Positions 59,289 to 64,000 of a stretch of 64,000 nt of DNA are shown here, piece after piece. The notes beneath the pieces are model-generated. The model searched no databases, was not told the origin of the DNA, and saw only the letters and a list, made by a program, of their open reading frames with translations. The position numbers were made by a program, and so were the translations under genes. The first letter of the stretch is position 1; each line of letters begins with the position of its first letter. The stretch spans positions 84,103 to 148,102 of the forward strand of contig JAVYIG010004945.1 in the NCBI GenBank assembly GCA_035222895.1, read 5' to 3'. The stretch comes from Strongylocentrotus droebachiensis. Taxonomy: Eukaryota; Echinodermata; Echinoidea; Camarodonta; Strongylocentrotidae.

Positions 59289-60582
59289 AAGCTACCACAC
59301 CCATAAATCCAAGTTTTTTCTAATTTTCATAGTTTCAATGTCAGTTTGGAAAGATACTTTGGCTTTTTATCCTAATGTATTTTACAATAAAAAAAAACGT
59401 TCTCCAAAAAAATCCGAGTCTGCACACATATTTTTCATGAGTTTATGTTTTGTTGTATTTGTGTGAAGTAGTACCTTTTTGAACCGAAATAGATTGTATT
59501 ACTTTTTGGAACCGCAAATCGTTCATACTCTATGCAAATCGCGATGCACTAATTGAGGTCATAAATTATAAGTTATAAAGTTAAAAGAGTACACAAACAG
59601 AAAATGGTGCTTAATTGATGACGTATAAGCGATTTCCCTTGCAAAGCATTTCATTAAAGAAAATCTTGGTAAATTGACAAAGTATAATCTGTAAATAATG
59701 GCAATGATTTGTTCTTCTTCGCCCCTTTCCCCTCTTCTATACGCTCCTCCTCTCCTTGTACGTTTGTGTGCGCTCCTCGAGTACCCGCGGAACACCTGAC
59801 CCCCATAGATATGCTTTCTAAAGAAGCCCAATTGAAAATGTCTGTTAAGTTTTTAGAAACTTTGTTTTCTCAGTGTATCTTCCTTGGGGGGGGGGGGGGG
59901 GGGGGGGGGGTCATACATTATATTTTGTTTTAATTTAGCTGAGCAATCAATTTCGAAGCACTGAACAACGCCTCCGGTAACAGCATGGAAGACTGCACGT
60001 ATGTCTGACTAGTTCCTGAAACTTGTTAAATACCTGACTTTAATGCTCATTTATGAACAATAATAATTCGTTGTCATGTAACCAGGGACCACTTTTTGAG
60101 TTTTTAAAAATCAATCCAACCTTTGTAACGGATTAATTTATATGAAAGCAGACAAATTAGAGAGACACAATGACAAACATTCGAAATAAATCGGACCAAT
60201 GATAAGAGAGATATGAATGTTTGGCATATGAGTTCACTATAGCTTTGATAATCTCAAATTTGCAGGTTTGTCAGTGAATTGTGACGTAGTCACGGACAAC
60301 TCTTCCGTTTCTCGTGCACACATATTACAAATGACTGTATCTTCATTGGGGCACTACTCAATATACATCAAAGATACTACATCATTACATGTCCTCTAAA
60401 AAAGGGCTCTCTTGAGTCAATCATTTTGGTTAAAAAATACGTGTTGGAACAAATGAGGTTTTGTTCCCTACTACATCGCATACACTTAACAATTCATTCA
60501 ATTTAAATTTCCCATAAGTTTAGTGGTTATAATATGCAAAAATCAATCACTTACTTTTTTCCGTCCATGTGTCGTTTACATT
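59289..60582. other. no gene; 25-G run (intron)
   Basis: A run of 25 uninterrupted G lies at 59886-59910. No exon is supported. Confidence 0.45.
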
Positions 60583-60870
60583 TCAACAAATGTGAATCGA
60601 ATCCGGCACAAATGAACGTCTAAAGCGTTCCTGCCTAGTACGGGGAACGCAGAGGCGAATTCCTGATCGGTGAAAATTATAATTATGGAACAAAGGATGT
60701 GATGGGTCTTTCATAATACGTGTTACCTTCAGCAATGTACGATCAACATAATTGTCTAAACTGAGAAAATCAAAACCGATGATGCGCTGAGCAACTTTCG
60801 TTATTCTTTCAGTTTCCTTTTTGCTAGCACGTGTTCCATTACCAAAGTAACAAATAAGATTGAATGTCAA
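60583..60870 (-). pseudogene. LINE RT C-terminal fragment
   Basis: The minus-strand frame carries YFGNGTRASKKETERITKVA, KDPSHPLFHNYNFHRSGIRL, RTRQERFRRSFVPDSI, the C-terminal end of an RT of the Rex/L2-like type often seen in fish and invertebrates. The open part ends at a stop near 60583. Confidence 0.8.
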
Positions 60871-61776
60871 GATAGACTGAATGCTTGATTTATAGAACAG
60901 GACATTGACGATTTCTTTTTTTACAGAAAGCTATCTAAAATTACATTAACATTTTATTTCAATTGACCAAGTTAACACAAAGGGAAGCATAGTTATGGTG
61001 TTGGTCTTCTTCTCTGTGGGGGATCCACAATCTACAAGCACTGCTTTTTAGTGGACCCCCCCCCCCCATTTCCTCAGAAATTAAGAATGTCTTGTAATTA
61101 TATTGTTACGTGCAAAGTTTAGTTGTATAGTTTCCTGAAAAAATGAATTATGTATGAACAAAAGAAGTAATATCTTTGTTTACCTTTCTGTTGGAAATGA
61201 AATAAATATGAATATGAAAAATATGAATCTAGTGTATAACCAATGATTTCTTTTTCGTATTCCTACAATTTGCATAATTTAGCATTTTCAAGGGATGCCG
61301 ATCACCGATGTCGAAACCCTTTTAACTTAAATGTTATGATACATATGACCCACAGGAAGAACTGCACTTTCGTACGTTCTGTCACCGTAATGTTGACTAC
61401 TCCTTTTAAAAGATCGGTAATTCTCTATTTTTATACGCCACAAACAGGGAAAGTATACTAAAAGAGTGAGTTTACAAATGTTGCCAATGTTCAGTATCTT
61501 AAAATGTACGGATATTTTATGAGGACAATACAGACACATAGTACAAACAAGAATTGCTTTCTGTCTACTTTAAGAGAGAAATAATTGGGTAAAACAATAT
61601 CAGCAGTTACCGATATTTTCTGGTTTATTGATTTTGCACATCGAATATAAATTCGTTGACCCTGATTTGTAATTACAAGTTACTTTATACACCTACACCA
61701 TCTAAACTAGTAAATGTTACTACTAACGTTTACACTACCTCAATAACAACGTGTTATTATTTTTTTTGTTTTACAG
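60871..61776. other. no feature seen (intron end)
   Basis: 11 C at about 61059-61069. The final bases TTTTTTTTGTTTTACAG form a strong acceptor for exon 2. Confidence 0.5.
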
Positions 61777-61879
61777 AAGGAAAGGGTTCCTTTCTTCAAC
61801 CAGTTGCTTGGCGTGACGCAAAGGCGGGTAAGAAGTTGAACCTCTCTAAACGAATTTACTGCGCTGTTCTTGTATTCGA
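61777..61879 (+). CDS. P-loop GTPase, exon 2
   Basis: This is a 103-bp exon between a strong acceptor and the donor GTAAGT (from 61880). Its first two bases complete the codon split at the end of exon 1, giving residue 164 (Glu). It then reads GKGSFLQPVAWRDAKAGKKL and ends CAVLVF plus two bases. The hydrophobic end (IYCAVLVF) fits the beta strand that precedes G4 in small GTPase folds. The next exon should begin with one base of a split codon and is probably beyond the window. A poor alternative ends at a stop at 61978. Confidence 0.7.
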
Positions 61880-62559
61880 GTAAGTATTGAATCATCAATA
61901 TTGTCTGTAACGTTCCGCTTAAATGTATTATATGTATTTATGTACTATTTATTCAGATATGATACACCAAAACAATAGGAAAGATGGTGATTGTCAGATT
62001 GAGGGCGCTTACAAAGATATGCCTGGTCAGTCACGCATAACAAAATAAATATATAGACTTCGGTAGAGATAGGATTATGATAAGACAATAACGATAGCAA
62101 TAAAACAAAAGAATAAGGTTACGTTTCCTGTGAAGCCAATATATGCAGCAGCAACAGATTGAAGTAAGGGAGATTCGGCAAAGAGAGGCCACTATATATG
62201 ATAAGTGGGACCATTCATGCATGGAATATGAGAGTAAATGGAAGACTAGACATGCAATAGTGTCAGAACGTTATGCGTGCAATGAAGCACGTGTTTGTAC
62301 GGTTCAAACGAAATAGCTTCTCTCGGACTATCCAGAGAATTTGTAAGACGTATGTAGCTTCTGTGGTAGTGGAGATTGGTAGGGCGAAAGAAAGGCCACC
62401 AACACGGCTCGAAACGGACATAATGGCGCCTGAACGGCCACGCATGATGGATTCCGGAGACCGAAAAATACAGTGACCTTAAAGGGATGCTAGAGACTAT
62501 GCCTACGAAGTTTGAAGGGAATTGGAACAAAGGAAAGGACCTATAAAGGGCTCGCAAGC
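61880..62559. other. intron or 3' flank, no exon supported
   Basis: Open frames around 62246-62557 on both strands are short and unrecognised. No G4 motif exon was found. Confidence 0.35.
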
Positions 62560-63480
62560 ACCAATGGGATTTGGTGCATGATGAACATGTGGTGACGCGT
62601 GCTGTGGCACAAACAGCCGCCCATATTAACAGAAAAACGCACAGTATAAAATGGCGTCTTAATCGGCCCCTTGACGATTTTTAAAAATCCGGCTTCGAGG
62701 TGCACTGCGTATTGCAACTCGGAATATTACTGCAAAATTTCACGGAAAACTAAAACAGTCTGAAAAATGACGTCATAGCCGATACGTGTTATAACTTGGT
62801 GGAAATTCAGCAGAATTTTTATAGTGACCCTTGTTCAAATGCAATTTACTCAAATATTTCTGTAATAACGTATAACGTATTTGGTATCATTCAAAAGATC
62901 ACTCCATTGCGGTCCGTTTCACACCATTGCCATCTAGATGCAATTCATTGCACGCATTTAAAGGGTTGTTACGTAATGCATAATAAATTCATCATTTTGG
63001 ACAATAATTTTGCGCTGACGTCATCAAATTTTACCAAACTTAGCAGAAAAGTGTCACGTCTTTGGAGACATGTGTATTTCAAGTTTCATTAACGTAGGTA
63101 TAAGGATTTATTTTAGAGCAAGTTGAAGTTTTTTCGCAATTTTCTTGAAAATTGCGAATTTGGAGGGCAAATTTCGCAAATGTTAGTCAGCGTTTAGGGC
63201 ATATAATTTTGTATTTGACTGGAAAGGGCATATATTCAAGTATCTAAATCCAAACAAAATGTACGGTTTGGCCAGAAATGATGGAGATATGGCAACAGAA
63301 AGAAAACCATTTTCCAGAAATTTAGACGGCGCTTTTTATTTTTTTGCATATTCATTCGAGCGTAAAAATCTAGCATGGCTATGTGCAAATATGAGTTAAA
63401 TATAATGCAAGTAATTGAGACGAAACAGAAGAGGTAGGAGAAAGTAATAACAATTTTTTGTGTAGGGGTCCATTTTTAAA
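62560..63480 (+). repeat. dispersed repeat, uninterrupted copy (empty site)
   Basis: The part from about 62940 to 63480 aligns with the reverse complement of 42733-42870 followed directly by that of 36076-36517. The 6.2-kb element of those coordinates is absent here. The junction falls at about 63064-63075 (CTTTGGAGACATGTGTATTT). It is noncoding; the 5' limit is uncertain. Confidence 0.75.
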
Positions 63481-64000
63481 ACCGGGCCCCATCACTTCCC
63501 TTCTGGTATACCTCCCCGCATGTAAAATCGAGCTATGCTCCTGAAATTACTTGTCTTACGAATGGTAATATAATTTGTTTGATCATATATAAAAGTGTGA
63601 TGAAGGCCCACATTAATAAACTCCGTCAAGCTTACCGACCTATAATTTTAACAATGAATTTTTTCATATAGCCTGCACTTATTGCAATTATACAACGTGT
63701 GCAACGTAAAATATACACGATGCGCGTGTTTAGACACTTCCCCGAGGCCACTCCGTGACCCCCTTTTCAATGAGGTGAGGGCGAAAACCCAAGCTTCACA
63801 CCCCTGATGAGAGAACATGACATGGACAAAATTCCCTCACGGCCCACGACTGCGGAGCCACCCTTATTTAAACCGCAGATGTTTGTGCTACAAAGCATTT
63901 TGCTCCAGATCCGAGTAATCTTTAAATTTGTAAGCATAACCCTGCATGCTCATGGCAAAACCATTATCCTGTAATTCAATTACTGAATGCTTTGAAATGC
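63481..64000. other. no feature seen
   Basis: No supported gene, repeat or RNA. Confidence 0.35.

Noticed and set aside
59108-59323. Met/Thr-rich open frame
   Set aside because: Out-of-frame reading of a GAT/GAC-type repeat.

Overview
This window looks like nuclear DNA of a marine invertebrate, most plausibly a deuterostome such as an echinoderm or hemichordate. I infer this from the AT-rich sequence, introns with GT/AG borders, a tRNA-headed SINE, many 5'-truncated LINEs with short-word tails, several foldback elements, and a myristoylated P-loop GTPase gene of the kind expanded in such animals. The species cannot be read from the sequence. No bacterial operons, rRNA or intact tRNA genes were seen.

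The best host-gene evidence lies at 46.4-61.9 kb. Two genes diverge from a 322-bp intergenic region (55008-55329) that holds a GAAANNGAAAC interferon-response-like site, two CCAAT boxes and a GC box. To the right is a predicted GTPase with an N-myristoylation start, a coiled coil, a G1 loop and a DxxG motif. Its exon 1 is 55330-55819 and its exon 2 is 61777-61879, in matching phase across a 6-kb intron. To the left, on the minus strand, is an unrecognised alpha/beta-like protein. Its exon 1 is 54737-55007 and a phase-compatible exon 2 is 46397-46668. Both introns are full of transposon debris. One further unspliced reading frame, 5382-6278 (minus), encodes a heptad-repeat coiled-coil protein with an in-frame 53-residue tandem repeat.

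The rest is mobile DNA. LINE relics of the CR1/L2/Jockey type lie at 2.95-4.98, 25.4-25.9, 33.9-34.5, 42.9-45.2, 47.5-48.2, 52.65-52.96, 58.1-58.6 and 60.6-60.9 kb, and an RTE-like LINE at 9.1-10.86 kb. A SINE lies at 24.9-25.2 kb. Foldback elements lie at 0.66-1.32, 17.3-19.0, 24.4-24.9, 38.5-38.7 and 43.8-44.9 kb. A set of elements ending in GGTCACA has interiors built from short self-complementary words (20.7 and 48.5-50.0 kb; possible relatives at 33.7, 50.1 and 56.8 kb). A 13-copy tandem array lies at 31.4-32.8 kb.

The most striking object is a 6.2-kb insertion at 36518-42732. Its ends are TGATAGCAGA inverted repeats, and both its arms are tandem arrays dense in GACGTC. It splits a dispersed repeat whose uninterrupted relative lies at 62955-63480, so both filled and empty versions of the site are visible in the same window.
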